Assembly (NCBI RefSeq): GCF_007752535.1
Contig: NZ_CP036427.1
Coordinates: 1-64,000 of the forward strand
Direction: 5' to 3'
DNA length: 64,000 nt
Source of the DNA: Tautonia plasticadhaerens
Lineage (GTDB): Bacteria; Planctomycetota; Planctomycetia; Isosphaerales; Isosphaeraceae
In this document: positions 1-10,797 of the stretch, piece by piece
Layout: each line of letters begins with the position of its first letter
Numbering within the stretch: position 1 is the first letter of the stretch
Translations under genes and position numbers: made by a program
The notes under the pieces: model-generated
Database searches by the model: none
The model's input: the letters and a program-made list of their open reading frames with translations, nothing else
Told to the model about the DNA's origin: nothing

Positions 1-1521
1 ATGACCCAGTCGACGAGGGCCGGCGAGGATGACCCGGAGGGCGAGGGGCCTCCCCCGATCGCGGTCCCCGGGCGGGACGAGATGAACCTGGCCGAGTTCC
101 CGATCGCCCTGCTCTGCGACCGGGCGCCCCGGGGCCAGTGTGAGATCGAGTTCCACGACTCGATCTTCGACGCCCAGAGCGGCCGGGAAGTCGTCCGTTC
201 GCTCACGATCACCAGCCCGGAGAAATACGGCCTGCCGACGGCCGCCGACGACGACGTCATCCTGGCCCTGCTCCAGCTGACCAAGCAGCAGAATAATTTC
301 GCCAGGCCCGAGGTCCACTTCACGCGCCTGCAGCTCATCGAGCTGCTCGGCTGGGCCGACAAGGGGTCCAGCTACGCCCGGGTGGTGCAGTCGCTCCACC
401 GGTGGGCCAGCACGTACCTCTCCTACCGGAACTCGTGGTGGGACCACTCGGAGCGGCGCTGGACGAGCGGGGGCTTCCACATCGTCGACAGCTTCGAGGT
501 CGTCGATGGCCGATCGAGCACCGGGGGGGGAGGACAGGCCCGGTCGGCGGTCAGCTGGGGGAAGGTCTTCTTCCGGAGCTGCCGGTCGGGCTACCTCAAG
601 AGCCTGGACTACCGCCTGTACAAGGGCCTGAACTACCACACCTCGAAGCGGATGTACCGCTTCCTCGACAAGCGGTTCTACCACAAGGCGGAGTGGGCCT
701 TCGAGCTGCGGGACTTCGCCCTGGAGCACATCGGCCTGAGCCGGTCCTACGCCCACAACGGCAAGATCAAGGAGAAACTCTGGCCGGCGATCGTCGAGCT
801 GGAATCGGTCGGCTACCTCGAGCCGATGCCGAAGGCCGATCGGTTCCGCCGCCAGGGCCGCGAGTGGCTCGTCTGCTTCAAGAAAGCCGCGGCCGTCGAG
901 CTGGGGGCGGGAACCCCGGGGGGACCCGGGGCTCCCGCCCCCACCCCGGGACGCGCAGGGGCGGACCACCCGGCGGTCCGGGAGCTGGCGGCCAGGGGCG
1001 TGACCGAATCGACCGCCCGGGAGCTGGTCGGGCAGCACCCGGCCGCCCTAGTCTCCTCGAAGCTGGAGATCTTCGACTGGCTCATGTCGAAGGAGGACCG
1101 CCGCGTCCGCAAGAGCCCGGCCGGCTACCTCGTCGAGTCGATCCGGCGCGACTACGCCCCCCCCAGGGGATTCGTCCCCGCCGAGGACCGCCGCCTCCAG
1201 GAGGAGCGTCGGCTCCATCTCGAGCTGGAGGCGCTCCGCGAGCGGCATCGGAGGGCCGCCGAGCAGGCCCGGGCCCGCCAGGAGGTCGAGGCGATCGACG
1301 CCTACTGGGACGCGCTCGACTCCGAGGGGAAGGCCGCCCTCGACGCCGCCGCCCAGCGCTCCGCCGACCCGACCCGGTACGACGACCTCGGGCACTCCCC
1401 CGCCCTCCAGCGGATGCGTCGCCGGGTCCTCCGGCAGGACTACATCCGGGCCCTTCTCCGGGATCGGCACCACCCCCTCTTCTCCCCCCCGGCACCCGGG
1501 GACGAGCCCCCGGCACGCTGA
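1..1521 (+). CDS. repA: Plasmid replication initiator, RepA (RPA family)
   Basis: A 506-residue protein resembling the RPA-type plasmid replication initiators, which bind origin repeats and recruit the host replisome. The family core lies at about residues 27-295: it begins with MNLAEFPIALL, has the block YGLPTAADDDVILALLQLT near residue 76, and then the KRMYRFLDKRFY and FALEHIGLS blocks. These form the paired winged-helix region of such initiators. The remaining ~200 residues are charged, Arg/Glu-rich and low in complexity, as is common in planctomycete versions. The ATG is the first base of the window, so upstream signals cannot be judged and a longer N-terminus cannot be excluded. ParA and ParB lie 12 kb downstream, which supports a plasmid. 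The origin itself was not identified. Confidence 0.85.
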   Translation: MTQSTRAGEDDPEGEGPPPIAVPGRDEMNLAEFPIALLCDRAPRGQCEIEFHDSIFDAQSGREVVRSLTITSPEKYGLPTAADDDVILALLQLTKQQNNFARPEVHFTRLQLIELLGWADKGSSYARVVQSLHRWASTYLSYRNSWWDHSERRWTSGGFHIVDSFEVVDGRSSTGGGGQARSAVSWGKVFFRSCRSGYLKSLDYRLYKGLNYHTSKRMYRFLDKRFYHKAEWAFELRDFALEHIGLSRSYAHNGKIKEKLWPAIVELESVGYLEPMPKADRFRRQGREWLVCFKKAAAVELGAGTPGGPGAPAPTPGRAGADHPAVRELAARGVTESTARELVGQHPAALVSSKLEIFDWLMSKEDRRVRKSPAGYLVESIRRDYAPPRGFVPAEDRRLQEERRLHLELEALRERHRRAAEQARARQEVEAIDAYWDALDSEGKAALDAAAQRSADPTRYDDLGHSPALQRMRRRVLRQDYIRALLRDRHHPLFSPPAPGDEPPAR

Positions 1522-1876
1522 GCCGTCCGCCGGCCTTCGCCGCGTCCCGTTCGCGTTCGCCCGTCCCCCCCGGCCGGGCGAGGTCGGGCGTCGATTGCGC
1601 CCGAACTTCGTGTACGCGGGCCGGCGGCGTCCTTCCGTATTCTTTACGTGAGTGTCCGTTTCGGTATGCTATCCGGGCGGTGTGTGGATGGTTGGGCGGT
1701 CGTTTCCAGCCTCTTCCCGGTGCCTGGACGGGGGCCCGGGGGCCCGATATGATGGGGGTCGGTCGTTGTTGAGCGATTGTCAAACTCGCTCGAACTGCCA
1801 GTCATCGGAGCGGTTGCGTCAGATCGGCCCCGAGAATCGGGCGTCGGGCGATGCGACGAGAGGGGGAGGCGCCGCC
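1522..1876. other. Intergenic region after repA
   Basis: 355 bases with no convincing gene. It is less GC-rich around 1636-1680 and 1745-1815. A small inverted repeat, GAGCGA at 1771-1776 and TCGCTC at 1786-1791, lies in the less GC-rich part. No iteron array or DnaA box could be recognised. The region must hold the promoter for the cytochrome operon that follows and could hold origin sequence, but nothing here proves it. Confidence 0.4.
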
Positions 1877-4800
1877 GTGCGAACCCGAGGGGGCTGGTGG
1901 GTCGGCCTTGCGATCCTTGGGCCGGGGCTGGCCCCGGCGGTGTCGGCGTCGGGGGCCCTGGCCGTCGGCGACGAAGGTGACCGGGGCGACGCGGCGGCGA
2001 TCGCCGCCCGGTTCGGGGTCGAGGCGGGCCCGGTCCTCCGGACATATTGCTTCGAATGCCACGCCTCGGAGGTCGCCGAGGGGGGCATCGACCTGGAGGC
2101 GTTCGACGGCATCGACGACCCGGGGGAGGAGTCGGAGACCTGGCAAGACGTCGCCCGGGTGCTCGACCTCGGCGAGATGCCCCCCGAGGGTGCCCTGCCC
2201 CTCCCCCAGGCCGACCGCGACCGGCTCCGGGGCTGGGTCGCCCGGTTCCTGGGGGCGAAGGCCCTCGCCGACGCCGGAGACCCCGGGCCGGTGGTCCTCC
2301 GCAGGCTGACCAACGCCCAGTACGAGCACACAATCCGGGACCTGACCGGCCTGGACCTGGACCCGGCCCGGGAGTTCCCGACCGACGGCGCCGCGGGGGA
2401 AGGGTTCACGAATTCGGGCGGCGCCCTCGTGATGTCCCCGTCGCTGCTGGAGAAGTACCTCCGGGCCGCCAGCGAGGTCGCCGACCACGCCGTCCCCCTC
2501 CCCGGGGGCGTCCGGTTCTCCCCCGCCGTCTCCCGGAGGGACCGGACCGACGAGGCCGTCGACCGCATCCGCTCCTTCTACGGCCGCTTCGCCGACGGCG
2601 GCGACGGCACCCGGGTCGACCTCCAGGGGATCGTGTTCGACACGAACGAGGGGGGCCGGCTGCCGCTGGGCCGCTACCTTTCTGCGCTGGTCGAGGCCCG
2701 GGACGAGATCCGTCGGGGGGATCGGACGCCGGGGGCCGTCGCCGAGGCCCGGGGCCTGAGCCCGAAGTACCTGCGGCTGCTCTGGGAGGCGCTGGAGGTC
2801 GACCGAGGACCCTCGCTCCTGCTCGACCCCCTGCGACGGGCCTGGCGATCGGCCGACACGGCCGACGCGGCATCGGCGATCTCGGATCTGGTCGCCCCGT
2901 GGCAGGAATCGCTCTGGCGGTTCAACCGCGTGGGGCACATCGGCAAGGTCGGCGGGCCGCCCTCGTGGATGGAGCCGGTCTCCCCGCTGGTCGACCGCCA
3001 GGAGGTGCGGGTGGCCTTCCCGGGCGATCTCGAGGGAGTCGGGGATGAGGTGCGCCTCACGCTGTCCGTCCGGGACGCCGGGGAAGGGACCGGGCCCGTC
3101 GCCGCCTGCTGGGAATCCCCCCGGATCGTGACCCCGGGGCGTCCCGACCTGCCCCTGCGAGACCTGCGAGCCGTGGCCCGGCGACTGGAGGCGAGGCGGG
3201 ACGAGACGCTCGGCAGGGCGGTCGAGTGCCTCGATGCCGCGTCGGAGATCCTCCGATCCCCCGACCCGGGGGGACCCCGGGAGGTCGCCGATCGCCTCGG
3301 CATCCCCCCCGACGTGCTGGGGGCCTGGTTCTCCTACCTCGGGGTCGGCGAGGGGCCGCCGACGATCCCGGCCGACGAGATCCTCTCGGGCCCGATCTCG
3401 GGGGCCGGCGGGCACGAGTTCGTGGCCGGATGGGGGGAGCCGGGGACGCCGAACGTGGTGGCCAATTCTTCGGATGAACACGTCCGGATCCCGGGGAAGC
3501 TCCGGCCGCATTCGGTGGCGATGCACCCGTCGCCGTCCCTCCGGGTGGCGGCCGGCTGGAGGAGCCCGGTCGGGGGGGCGATCCGGGTCGAGGGCCGGGT
3601 CGAGCACGCCCACCCGGAGTGCGGGGACGGGGTGTCGTGGCGGCTGGAGTTGCGGGGGCCCGGGACGCGACGGCGACTCGCCTCCGGGACGGCGAGGGGG
3701 ACGGATCCCGTCGCGTTCGGGCCTTTCGAAGGGCTGCCGGTCGGGCCCGGAGACCTCGTCTGCCTCAGCATCGGCCCCCGGGACGGGAATCACGCCTGCG
3801 ACCTGACGGCGGTGGATCTGGCCGTCTCGGCCGGCGAGCGGTCCTGGGACCTGGCGGCCGACGTCTCCCCCGACATCGGGGCCGGTAACCCGCACGCCGA
3901 CCGCCTCGGCAACCCGGAGGTCTGGGCCTTCTTCACCGAGTCCGACGGCGAGGCCTCCGCCGATTCGGTCATCCCCGATGGATCCCTGCTGGCCCGTTGG
4001 CTGGACGAGTCCGACCGGGAGGTGCGTCGTCGGCTCGCCCGGCAGATCGGGGGCCTGATCGATGACGGCCCGCCGGCCGACCCCGAGGCGCCGGACGCCG
4101 CGCTCCGTCGGCAGCTCACCTCCTACCGGGGACCCCTGCTCGGCCGGCTCGGGGCGATCGACCCCGACGGATCGGCCCCCGTCGATGGGGCCGTCGGCCG
4201 ATTCGGCATCGACCCGGATCGATTCGGGACCGACCCCGAGGGACGCCCGATCGACGGGCAAAGCCTCGGCGTCCGATCCGGCTCGGTGATCGAGGTCCGG
4301 CTGCCGGCCGGGCTGGTGGCGGGCTCCGAGTTCGTCGCGACCGGGAGGCTGCTGGGGGAGGAAGGAAGCGTCCAGTTCCTTGCCTCGGCCTCGACGCCGG
4401 ATCCCAACCCCGGCCCCGGCCCAATCGCCGGGGTGCCGATCGTCGCCGCCGAGGGGAGCCGGGCCAGGAGCCGCGTCGAGGCGGATCTGGCCGCCTTCCG
4501 GGACCTGTTCCCGCCCGCCCTCTGCTATTCGGAGATCGTGCCGGTCGACGAGGTGATCACGCTGATGCTCCACTACCGGGAGGACGTGCACCTCCGCCGG
4601 CTCATGCTCGACGACCGGCAGCAGGAAGAGCTGGACCGCCTCTGGGAGGAACTCCGGTTCATCAGCCAGGACGACCTGGAGATGGTCGGGGCCTTCCAGC
4701 AGCTCCTCGAATACGCCTCGCAGGACGGCGACCCGGGCGTCTTCGAGCCGCTCCGGGGGCCGATCGAGCGGCTGGCCGAGGCGTTCCGGCGCGAGCTGAT

Positions 4801-6079
4801 CGAGGCCGAGCCCCGGCAGCTCGACGCCGTGATCGACTTCGCTGCCCTGGCCTACCGGCGTCCCCTGGAGGATGGGGAAGCGGAAACCCTCCGCGCCCTC
4901 TATCACTCGCTCCGGGAGGAGCCGATGCCGCACGACGAGGCGATCCGATTGACGATCGCCCGGATCCTCGTCGCCCCGCCGTTCCTCTATCGGGTCGAGC
5001 GGCCCGGCCCGGGGTCGGGCCCGTCCCCCGTGTCGGCCTGGGAGCTGGCCAGCCGCCTGAGCTATTTCCTCTGGTCCTCGATGCCCAACGAGGCCCTCCG
5101 GGCCCGGGCCGAGTCGGGCGAGCTGCTCGACCCCGACGTTCTGGCCGGGGAGGCGCGGCGGATGCTCGACGACGCCCGCGTCCGCCGGCTCGCCGAGGAG
5201 TTCGCCTGCCAATGGCTCCAGGTCTACGACTTCCCAAGCCTCGACGAGAAGAGCGAGCGGCACTTCCCCTCATTCGCCTCGCTCCGGCCGGCGATGTACG
5301 AGGAGACGATCCGGTTCTTCGAGGACCTCTTCCGCAACGACCGGCCCGTCTGGAGCATCCTCGACGCCGACTACGCGTTCTTGAATGAAGACCTGGCCCG
5401 GCATTACGGGATCGAGGGGGTGGCCGGCCCCGACTGGCGCCGGGTCGACGGCGTCTCGGGGCACGGCCGGGGGGGGATCCTCGGCCTCGCCTCGACCCTC
5501 TCGAAGCAGTCGGGCGCGTCCCGGACCAGCCCGATCCTGCGGGGGAACTGGGTCTCGGAGGTCCTGCTCGGCGAGCGCCTCCCCCGGCCCCCGAAGGACG
5601 TGCCCCCGCTCCCCGAGGACGAGGGGGCGACCGACGGCCTGACCGTCCGGGAGCTGGTCGAGCGGCACACGCAGGACCCCCGCTGCATGACCTGCCACCG
5701 CCGGATCGACCCCTTCGGCTTCGCCCTGGAGCGGTACGACGCCATCGGCCGCCTCCGGGAGGCCGACCTCGGCGGCCGGGCGATCGACGCGGCTTCCCGG
5801 CTGCCCGACGGCGCGGAGGTCGACGGCATCGAGGGCCTGAGGCGCTATCTCCTCGAAGACCGCCGGGACGCCTTCGCCCGGCAGTTCTGCCGGAAGCTGC
5901 TCGGCTACGCCCTGGGCCGGGGCGTCCGGCTCTCCGACGAGCCGCTGCTCGACGAGATGCGTCGGGGCCTCGACGAGGGCGGCGGGCGTGTCTCGGCCGC
6001 GATCGAGGCGGTCGTCCGGAGCCCCCAGTTCCTCGAGATTCGCGGCCGGGATTTCGCCGCCGAAGCCCCGCCCCGATGA
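1877..6079 (+). CDS. Secreted planctomycete c-type cytochrome, DUF1587/1595/1592/1588/1585 protein
   Basis: About 1400 residues. A GTG start at 1877 is chosen because GGAGG lies 7 nt upstream and the product then begins with a signal peptide (residues 1-28). An ATG at 1652 would add 75 residues with no sensible N-terminus. Order of domains: planctomycete cytochrome c-like domain with CFECH near residues 58-62; DUF1587 (LRRLTNAQYEHTIRDLTGLD) near 145; a long variable beta-rich middle; DUF1595 near 985; DUF1592 near 1035-1190; DUF1588 near 1200-1300 with a second haem-type motif, CMTCH; DUF1585 at the end. These proteins are abundant in planctomycetes and presumed periplasmic electron-transfer or polysaccharide-processing proteins, but their biochemistry is not established. 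It is first in a four-gene run with DUF1552, DUF1549/1553 and DUF1501 proteins. Confidence 0.88.
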   Translation: MRTRGGWWVGLAILGPGLAPAVSASGALAVGDEGDRGDAAAIAARFGVEAGPVLRTYCFECHASEVAEGGIDLEAFDGIDDPGEESETWQDVARVLDLGEMPPEGALPLPQADRDRLRGWVARFLGAKALADAGDPGPVVLRRLTNAQYEHTIRDLTGLDLDPAREFPTDGAAGEGFTNSGGALVMSPSLLEKYLRAASEVADHAVPLPGGVRFSPAVSRRDRTDEAVDRIRSFYGRFADGGDGTRVDLQGIVFDTNEGGRLPLGRYLSALVEARDEIRRGDRTPGAVAEARGLSPKYLRLLWEALEVDRGPSLLLDPLRRAWRSADTADAASAISDLVAPWQESLWRFNRVGHIGKVGGPPSWMEPVSPLVDRQEVRVAFPGDLEGVGDEVRLTLSVRDAGEGTGPVAACWESPRIVTPGRPDLPLRDLRAVARRLEARRDETLGRAVECLDAASEILRSPDPGGPREVADRLGIPPDVLGAWFSYLGVGEGPPTIPADEILSGPISGAGGHEFVAGWGEPGTPNVVANSSDEHVRIPGKLRPHSVAMHPSPSLRVAAGWRSPVGGAIRVEGRVEHAHPECGDGVSWRLELRGPGTRRRLASGTARGTDPVAFGPFEGLPVGPGDLVCLSIGPRDGNHACDLTAVDLAVSAGERSWDLAADVSPDIGAGNPHADRLGNPEVWAFFTESDGEASADSVIPDGSLLARWLDESDREVRRRLARQIGGLIDDGPPADPEAPDAALRRQLTSYRGPLLGRLGAIDPDGSAPVDGAVGRFGIDPDRFGTDPEGRPIDGQSLGVRSGSVIEVRLPAGLVAGSEFVATGRLLGEEGSVQFLASASTPDPNPGPGPIAGVPIVAAEGSRARSRVEADLAAFRDLFPPALCYSEIVPVDEVITLMLHYREDVHLRRLMLDDRQQEELDRLWEELRFISQDDLEMVGAFQQLLEYASQDGDPGVFEPLRGPIERLAEAFRRELIEAEPRQLDAVIDFAALAYRRPLEDGEAETLRALYHSLREEPMPHDEAIRLTIARILVAPPFLYRVERPGPGSGPSPVSAWELASRLSYFLWSSMPNEALRARAESGELLDPDVLAGEARRMLDDARVRRLAEEFACQWLQVYDFPSLDEKSERHFPSFASLRPAMYEETIRFFEDLFRNDRPVWSILDADYAFLNEDLARHYGIEGVAGPDWRRVDGVSGHGRGGILGLASTLSKQSGASRTSPILRGNWVSEVLLGERLPRPPKDVPPLPEDEGATDGLTVRELVERHTQDPRCMTCHRRIDPFGFALERYDAIGRLREADLGGRAIDAASRLPDGAEVDGIEGLRRYLLEDRRDAFARQFCRKLLGYALGRGVRLSDEPLLDEMRRGLDEGGGRVSAAIEAVVRSPQFLEIRGRDFAAEAPPR

Positions 6080-6140
6080 CCCCCGACCGGGCGATCGAGC
6101 CGGCCAACACCCCCCTGCCCCCTCCCATCGGAGTCGACCC

Positions 6141-7451
6141 ATGAGCCCGCCGATCCACTCCCGACGCGCGTTCCTCCGAGGGGTCGGGGTCAGCATGGCC
6201 CTGCCCTGGCTGGAGTCGGTCCCCTCGTGGGCCGACGACGTGCCCGATGTCGTCGCCTCGGCCGGCCCGCCGACCCGCCTGGCCGTCCTGTTCTCGGGCA
6301 ACGGCTTCCACAGCCGGGAGTGGTGGGCCCGGGGCGGGGGGGAGGCGATGGAACTGGGCGGCGTCCTCCGGCCGCTGGAGGATCTCCGGGAGAAGCTGGT
6401 GTTCGTCCGGGGCCTCTACAACGAGGAGGCGCTGAAGGGGAACATCCACAGCTCCCAGACCGGGAACCTGCTCTCCGGGGCCCCGCTGGCCTCGGGGGGC
6501 GAGATCCGATCCGGCACGAGCCTCGACCAGGTCGTCGCCCGGCACTCGGCGGGGCAGACGAAGGTGCCGAGCCTGGTGCTCGGCTGCGAGAAGTCGAACC
6601 CGTCGGTCCACAAGAATTACTCGATGCTCTACAGTTCCCACATCTCGTGGAGCTCCCCCACCACGCCGACCCCCCTGGAGTTGTACCCCGCCCTGGCCTT
6701 CGACCGCCTCTTCCGGGACGAGCCCCGTGCCGGGGAGCGGAGCGTGCTCGACTCGGTCCTGGCCGACGCCCGGGACCTCCGGGGGTCGATCGCCGCCTCC
6801 GACCGCCTCAAGCTCGACGAGTACCTCGACTCGGTCCGGGAGGTCGAATCCCGGATCGACCGGGCCGGCCGCCGGGGGGAGCTCCAGGGCTGGCGGCCGA
6901 ACCTGGAGGAGCCGGACGTCCCCCGCCCCGCCGACGGCATCCCGCAGGACATCGGCGAGCACATGAGGCTGATGGCCGACATCCTCGTCCTCGCCTTCCG
7001 GACCGACACGACCCGGGTCTGTTCCCTGAAGCTGAACAACGACCACAGCTCGCTCCGGTTCCCGAACCTGGGGGTGGACTACATGATCCACCACCTCCTC
7101 TCGCACACCGACAGCGACGACTGGCTGAAGGTCAATCGCTTCTTCCTCGACCAGGTGGCCTACCTCGCCCGGCGGCTCGATGCGGTCCGGGAGGGGGATC
7201 GCACCCTGCTGGACAACTCGGTGATCCTCTTCTGCTCCAGCATGCTCACCGGCAATCACGACGCGACCCAGCTCCCCGTGATCCTGCTGGGGGGGGGCGG
7301 CGGCAAACTGCCGGGAGGGCGTGTCCTGGACTACCGGGACGCCCCGAACCGCAAGATGTGCAGCCTTTACCTCTCGATGCTCGACCTGTTCGGCATCCAC
7401 CTGCCGGGGTTCGGGGACTCGGCCGAACGCCTGCCGGGCTTCTCGGGGTGA
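6141..7451 (+). CDS. DUF1552 family protein, Tat-exported
   Basis: 436 residues. The N-terminus, MSPPIHSRRAFLRGVGVSMA, carries a twin-arginine signal (SRRAFL), so it should be exported already folded. The rest matches DUF1552: the RLAVLFSGNGFHSREWWARG opening, LRPLEDLREKLVFVRGLYN, and LKLNNDHSSLRFPNLGVDYM further on. DUF1552 genes nearly always sit directly after a DUF1592/1588/1585 cytochrome gene, as here (61-base gap), so the two probably act together outside the cytoplasm. The enzymatic activity is unknown; a relation to the alkaline phosphatase/sulfatase-like fold is sometimes proposed. Start chosen at 6141 because it places the Tat signal at the terminus; the open frame continues further 5'. 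Confidence 0.88.
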   Translation: MSPPIHSRRAFLRGVGVSMALPWLESVPSWADDVPDVVASAGPPTRLAVLFSGNGFHSREWWARGGGEAMELGGVLRPLEDLREKLVFVRGLYNEEALKGNIHSSQTGNLLSGAPLASGGEIRSGTSLDQVVARHSAGQTKVPSLVLGCEKSNPSVHKNYSMLYSSHISWSSPTTPTPLELYPALAFDRLFRDEPRAGERSVLDSVLADARDLRGSIAASDRLKLDEYLDSVREVESRIDRAGRRGELQGWRPNLEEPDVPRPADGIPQDIGEHMRLMADILVLAFRTDTTRVCSLKLNNDHSSLRFPNLGVDYMIHHLLSHTDSDDWLKVNRFFLDQVAYLARRLDAVREGDRTLLDNSVILFCSSMLTGNHDATQLPVILLGGGGGKLPGGRVLDYRDAPNRKMCSLYLSMLDLFGIHLPGFGDSAERLPGFSG

Positions 7452-7622
7452 CTCACTGACGGGACTGGCCCGGCCGGGAGGCCTCGAACCGGGGCGGCCG
7501 ATCCCCTACAATCGGGAGATCGGGGCGTCCGCCCCGGGGCCGACCCTCCCGGCCCGGGGCGGTCGACCCCGGATCGCGCCGGGCGCACCGGTGCCCCGAT
7601 CCGTCCCCGGAGAGATGGACCC

Positions 7623-10600
7623 ATGATCCGAACACCTCGACGGTCCATCCCGGCACTCCTGATCCTCGCCCTCGCGGCCATCCGACCCGGCGACGCCCGA
7701 TCGGGTGAGGACCGGGTCGATTTCCGATCCCAGATCCGGCCGATCCTCTCCGACGCCTGTTTCCACTGCCACGGGCCCGACGCCGGGCATCGCGAGGCCG
7801 GGCTCCGGCTCGACGTCCCGGAGGGGGCCTTCGGCGAGACGGCCTCCGGCGCCCTCCCGGTCGTGCCCGGTGAGCCCGACGAGAGCGAGCTGGTCTGGCG
7901 GATCACCGCCGACGACGAGTTCTCGGTCATGCCCCCGCCCGACTCGGGGCGTTCGCTCACCCGAGAGCAGATCGACCTCCTCACCCGATGGGTCGAACAG
8001 GGGGCCGACTGGGAACGGCACTGGTCCTTCTCCCCGATCGCCGACGAGGTGGCCCTCCCCGGGGTCGGGGACGAGTCCTGGCCGACCAACCCGATCGACC
8101 GCTTCGTCCTCGCACGGCTCGAAGCCGAGGGGCTCCGGCCCTCCCCGGAGGCCTCCCGGGAGCGACTGATCCGCCGCGTCACCCTCGACCTGACCGGCCT
8201 GCCGCCGACCGTCGAGGAGATCGACGCCTTCCTGGGAGACTGTCGTCCCGATGCGTATGAACGCCTGGTCGATCGCCTCCTCGCCTCCCCCCGGTTCGGC
8301 GAGCACCGGGCGGTCGGCTGGCTCGACCTGGCCCGGTACGCCGACACCTACGGCTACCAGGCCGACGTCTATCGGGCCGTCTGGCCCTGGCGGGACTGGG
8401 TGGTGCGGGCGTTCAACGAGAACTTGCCGTATGACGAGTTCGTCACCCGGCAGCTCGCCGGCGACCTGCTCCCCGACGCCTCCCCCGATTCTAACCTCGC
8501 CACCGCCTTCAACCGGCTGCACCGGATGACCAACGAGGGCGGCAGCATCGAGGAGGAGTTCCGCCTCGAATACGTCGCCGACCGCACCGACACCTTCGGA
8601 ACCGCCTTCCTCGGCCTGACCCTCGGCTGCGCCCGCTGCCACGACCACAAGTACGACCCGATCAGCCAGCGGAACTACTACGAGCTCTCCAGCTTCTTCG
8701 ACGACATCGACGAGTCCGGCCTCTACTCCCACTTCACCGACGCCACCCCCTCCCCCACCCTGATGCTCTACGAGGGGGACGAGGAGCGCCGGATCCGGGA
8801 GCTCGAGGGTCGGATCCGGACGGCCGAGGCCGAGCTCGACGCCTTCGCCGAGGCCCGCCGGGATGCCTTCGACGCCTGGGTCTCGGAGACGAGTCGAGCC
8901 CCGACGATGACCGGGCTCATCGGCGATTTCCCCCTGGACGCCCCGGAGGGGGACGCCGTCCCGAACCGGGCCGACCCCGGGCGCCCGGGCAAACTGCTCG
9001 AAGGGCCGGAGGCCGCCCCCGGCAAGGTCGGCGGCGGCATCCGGCTGGACGGCGAGGACAGCATCGTCCTGCCGATGGGGAATTTCACCCGGGACGAGCC
9101 CTTCTCGGTCGCCCTCTGGGCGAAGACGCCGGATGCCAAGGACCGCGCGGTCATCTTCCACCGCTCCCGGGCCTGGACCGACGCCGGCAGCCGGGGCTAT
9201 CAGCTGCTCATCGAGGACGGCCGCCTCGGCGCCTCGCTCGTCCACTTCTGGCCGGGCAACGCGATCGGCATCCGGGCCGTCGACCCGATGCCCCTCGGGG
9301 AGTGGGTCCACGTGGCGGTGACCTATGACGGGTCGAGCCGGGCCGACGGGCTGACCCTCTTCGTCGACGGCAAGCCGGCCGAGGTCGAGACCGTCCGTGA
9401 CCACCTGTTCAAGGACATCACCGGCGGCGGCGGCGACGAGCTGACCTTCGGCCAGCGCTTCCGGGACCGGGGCTTCAAGGGCGGCTCGGTCGACGAGCTG
9501 AAGGTCTTCGACCGGGAGCTGACCCCGATCGAGGTCGAGCAGCTCTCCGGCGGTGAGGCGCTGGCCTCGGCCCTCGCCTCGACGGGCGATCACCGCTCGG
9601 AATACCTCCGTGAGCAACTGTTCTCCTATTACCTAGCGAACCACGATGACGGATACCGGGAGCGGCTCGACGCCCTCGAAGCCCTGCGGAAGCAGCGGAG
9701 TGCGATCGTGGAAGCCGTCCCCGAGATCATGGTGATGCGGGAGATGGCCGAGGCCCGCCCGACCTTCCTCCTGGAGCGGGGGGCCTACGACGCGAAGGGG
9801 GACCGGGTCGACTCCGACACCCCCGAGAGCCTCCCCCCCTTCCCCGACGGCCTGCCCCGGGATCGCCTCGGCCTGGCCCGATGGCTCACCGACCCGGAGC
9901 ACCCGCTGACCGCCCGGGTCGCCGTCAATCGCTTCTGGGGGGTCCTGTTCGGCCGGGGGCTGGTGGCCACCCCGGAGGACTTCGGCAACCAGGGGGCCTC
10001 GCCCTCGCATCCCGGGCTGCTCGATTGGCTGGCCCGGTCGTTCGTCGACTCGGGATGGGACGTGAAGCGGTTGTTCCGGCAGGTCGTCCTGTCCTCGACC
10101 TACCGGCAGGACTCCGACGCCTCGTCCTCGATCCGGGAGGCCGACCCGGAGAACCGGCTGCTCGCCCGGGGGCCGGGCCGTCGCCTCCGGGCCGAGGCGA
10201 TCCGGGATGCCGCCCTGTCGGCCTCGGGCCTCCTGGTCGAGACGATCGGTGGCCCCCCGGTCAAGCCGTACCAGCCGCCGGGGATCTGGGAGGAGAACTC
10301 GGGGCAGAAGTACGAGCGGGATCCCGGCCCGGGGAGCCGACGCCGCAGCCTCTACACCTACTGGAAGCGGACGGCGCCGCCCCCGTCGATGATCACGCTG
10401 GATGCCTCAGGCCGGGAGGTCTGCACCGTCGACCGGCCGACGACCGCGACGCCGCTGCAGGCCCTCCTGCTTCTCAACGACCCGCAATACGTCGAGGCGG
10501 CCCGGGCGCTGGCCTCCCGGTCCTGGCACGCGAGGGACTCGATCGAGGGGCAAATCTCCCATGCGTTTCGGTCGCTCCTGGGCCGAGCCCCCTCCCCCGC

Positions 10601-10793
10601 CGAGCTCGACGTGCTGCTCGACCTGTTCGAGGAGCAGCGCGAGGAGTTCCGGTCCGGCCGGGCCGACCCGGGGGCGTATCTCTCGATCGGCGACGAGCCT
10701 CCCGACCCCTCGATCGACCCGGTCGACCAGGCCGCGTTCGCGGTGCTGGTCCAGGCCCTGTTCAACCACGACGAGACCCAGATGAAGAGGTGA
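7623..10793 (+). CDS. Secreted planctomycete cytochrome c, DUF1549-LamG-DUF1553 protein
   Basis: 1056 residues. A signal peptide covers about residues 1-26. The planctomycete cytochrome domain carries CFHCH at 46-50 and the usual [11 protein letters not shown] stretch. DUF1549 follows (about 155-365; [16 protein letters not shown], then [12 protein letters not shown], a second CxxCH). A LamG/concanavalin-like insert lies at about 430-640 ([35 protein letters not shown]). DUF1553 ends the protein ([20 protein letters not shown]). This arrangement is typical of secreted planctomycete proteins found in dozens of copies per genome and always paired with a DUF1501 gene, here 4 bases downstream. 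The LamG domain suggests binding to carbohydrate or another extracellular polymer; the reaction is unknown. Confidence 0.9.
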   Translation: MIRTPRRSIPALLILALAAIRPGDARSGEDRVDFRSQIRPILSDACFHCHGPDAGHREAGLRLDVPEGAFGETASGALPVVPGEPDESELVWRITADDEFSVMPPPDSGRSLTREQIDLLTRWVEQGADWERHWSFSPIADEVALPGVGDESWPTNPIDRFVLARLEAEGLRPSPEASRERLIRRVTLDLTGLPPTVEEIDAFLGDCRPDAYERLVDRLLASPRFGEHRAVGWLDLARYADTYGYQADVYRAVWPWRDWVVRAFNENLPYDEFVTRQLAGDLLPDASPDSNLATAFNRLHRMTNEGGSIEEEFRLEYVADRTDTFGTAFLGLTLGCARCHDHKYDPISQRNYYELSSFFDDIDESGLYSHFTDATPSPTLMLYEGDEERRIRELEGRIRTAEAELDAFAEARRDAFDAWVSETSRAPTMTGLIGDFPLDAPEGDAVPNRADPGRPGKLLEGPEAAPGKVGGGIRLDGEDSIVLPMGNFTRDEPFSVALWAKTPDAKDRAVIFHRSRAWTDAGSRGYQLLIEDGRLGASLVHFWPGNAIGIRAVDPMPLGEWVHVAVTYDGSSRADGLTLFVDGKPAEVETVRDHLFKDITGGGGDELTFGQRFRDRGFKGGSVDELKVFDRELTPIEVEQLSGGEALASALASTGDHRSEYLREQLFSYYLANHDDGYRERLDALEALRKQRSAIVEAVPEIMVMREMAEARPTFLLERGAYDAKGDRVDSDTPESLPPFPDGLPRDRLGLARWLTDPEHPLTARVAVNRFWGVLFGRGLVATPEDFGNQGASPSHPGLLDWLARSFVDSGWDVKRLFRQVVLSSTYRQDSDASSSIREADPENRLLARGPGRRLRAEAIRDAALSASGLLVETIGGPPVKPYQPPGIWEENSGQKYERDPGPGSRRRSLYTYWKRTAPPPSMITLDASGREVCTVDRPTTATPLQALLLLNDPQYVEAARALASRSWHARDSIEGQISHAFRSLLGRAPSPAELDVLLDLFEEQREEFRSGRADPGAYLSIGDEPPDPSIDPVDQAAFAVLVQALFNHDETQMKR

Positions 10794-10797
10794 GCCG

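Noticed and set aside
1802-5263. A very long minus-strand open frame opposite the first cytochrome gene
   Set aside because: Mirror of a real gene: the plus-strand product has clear domains and haem motifs; the minus-strand one is low-complexity.
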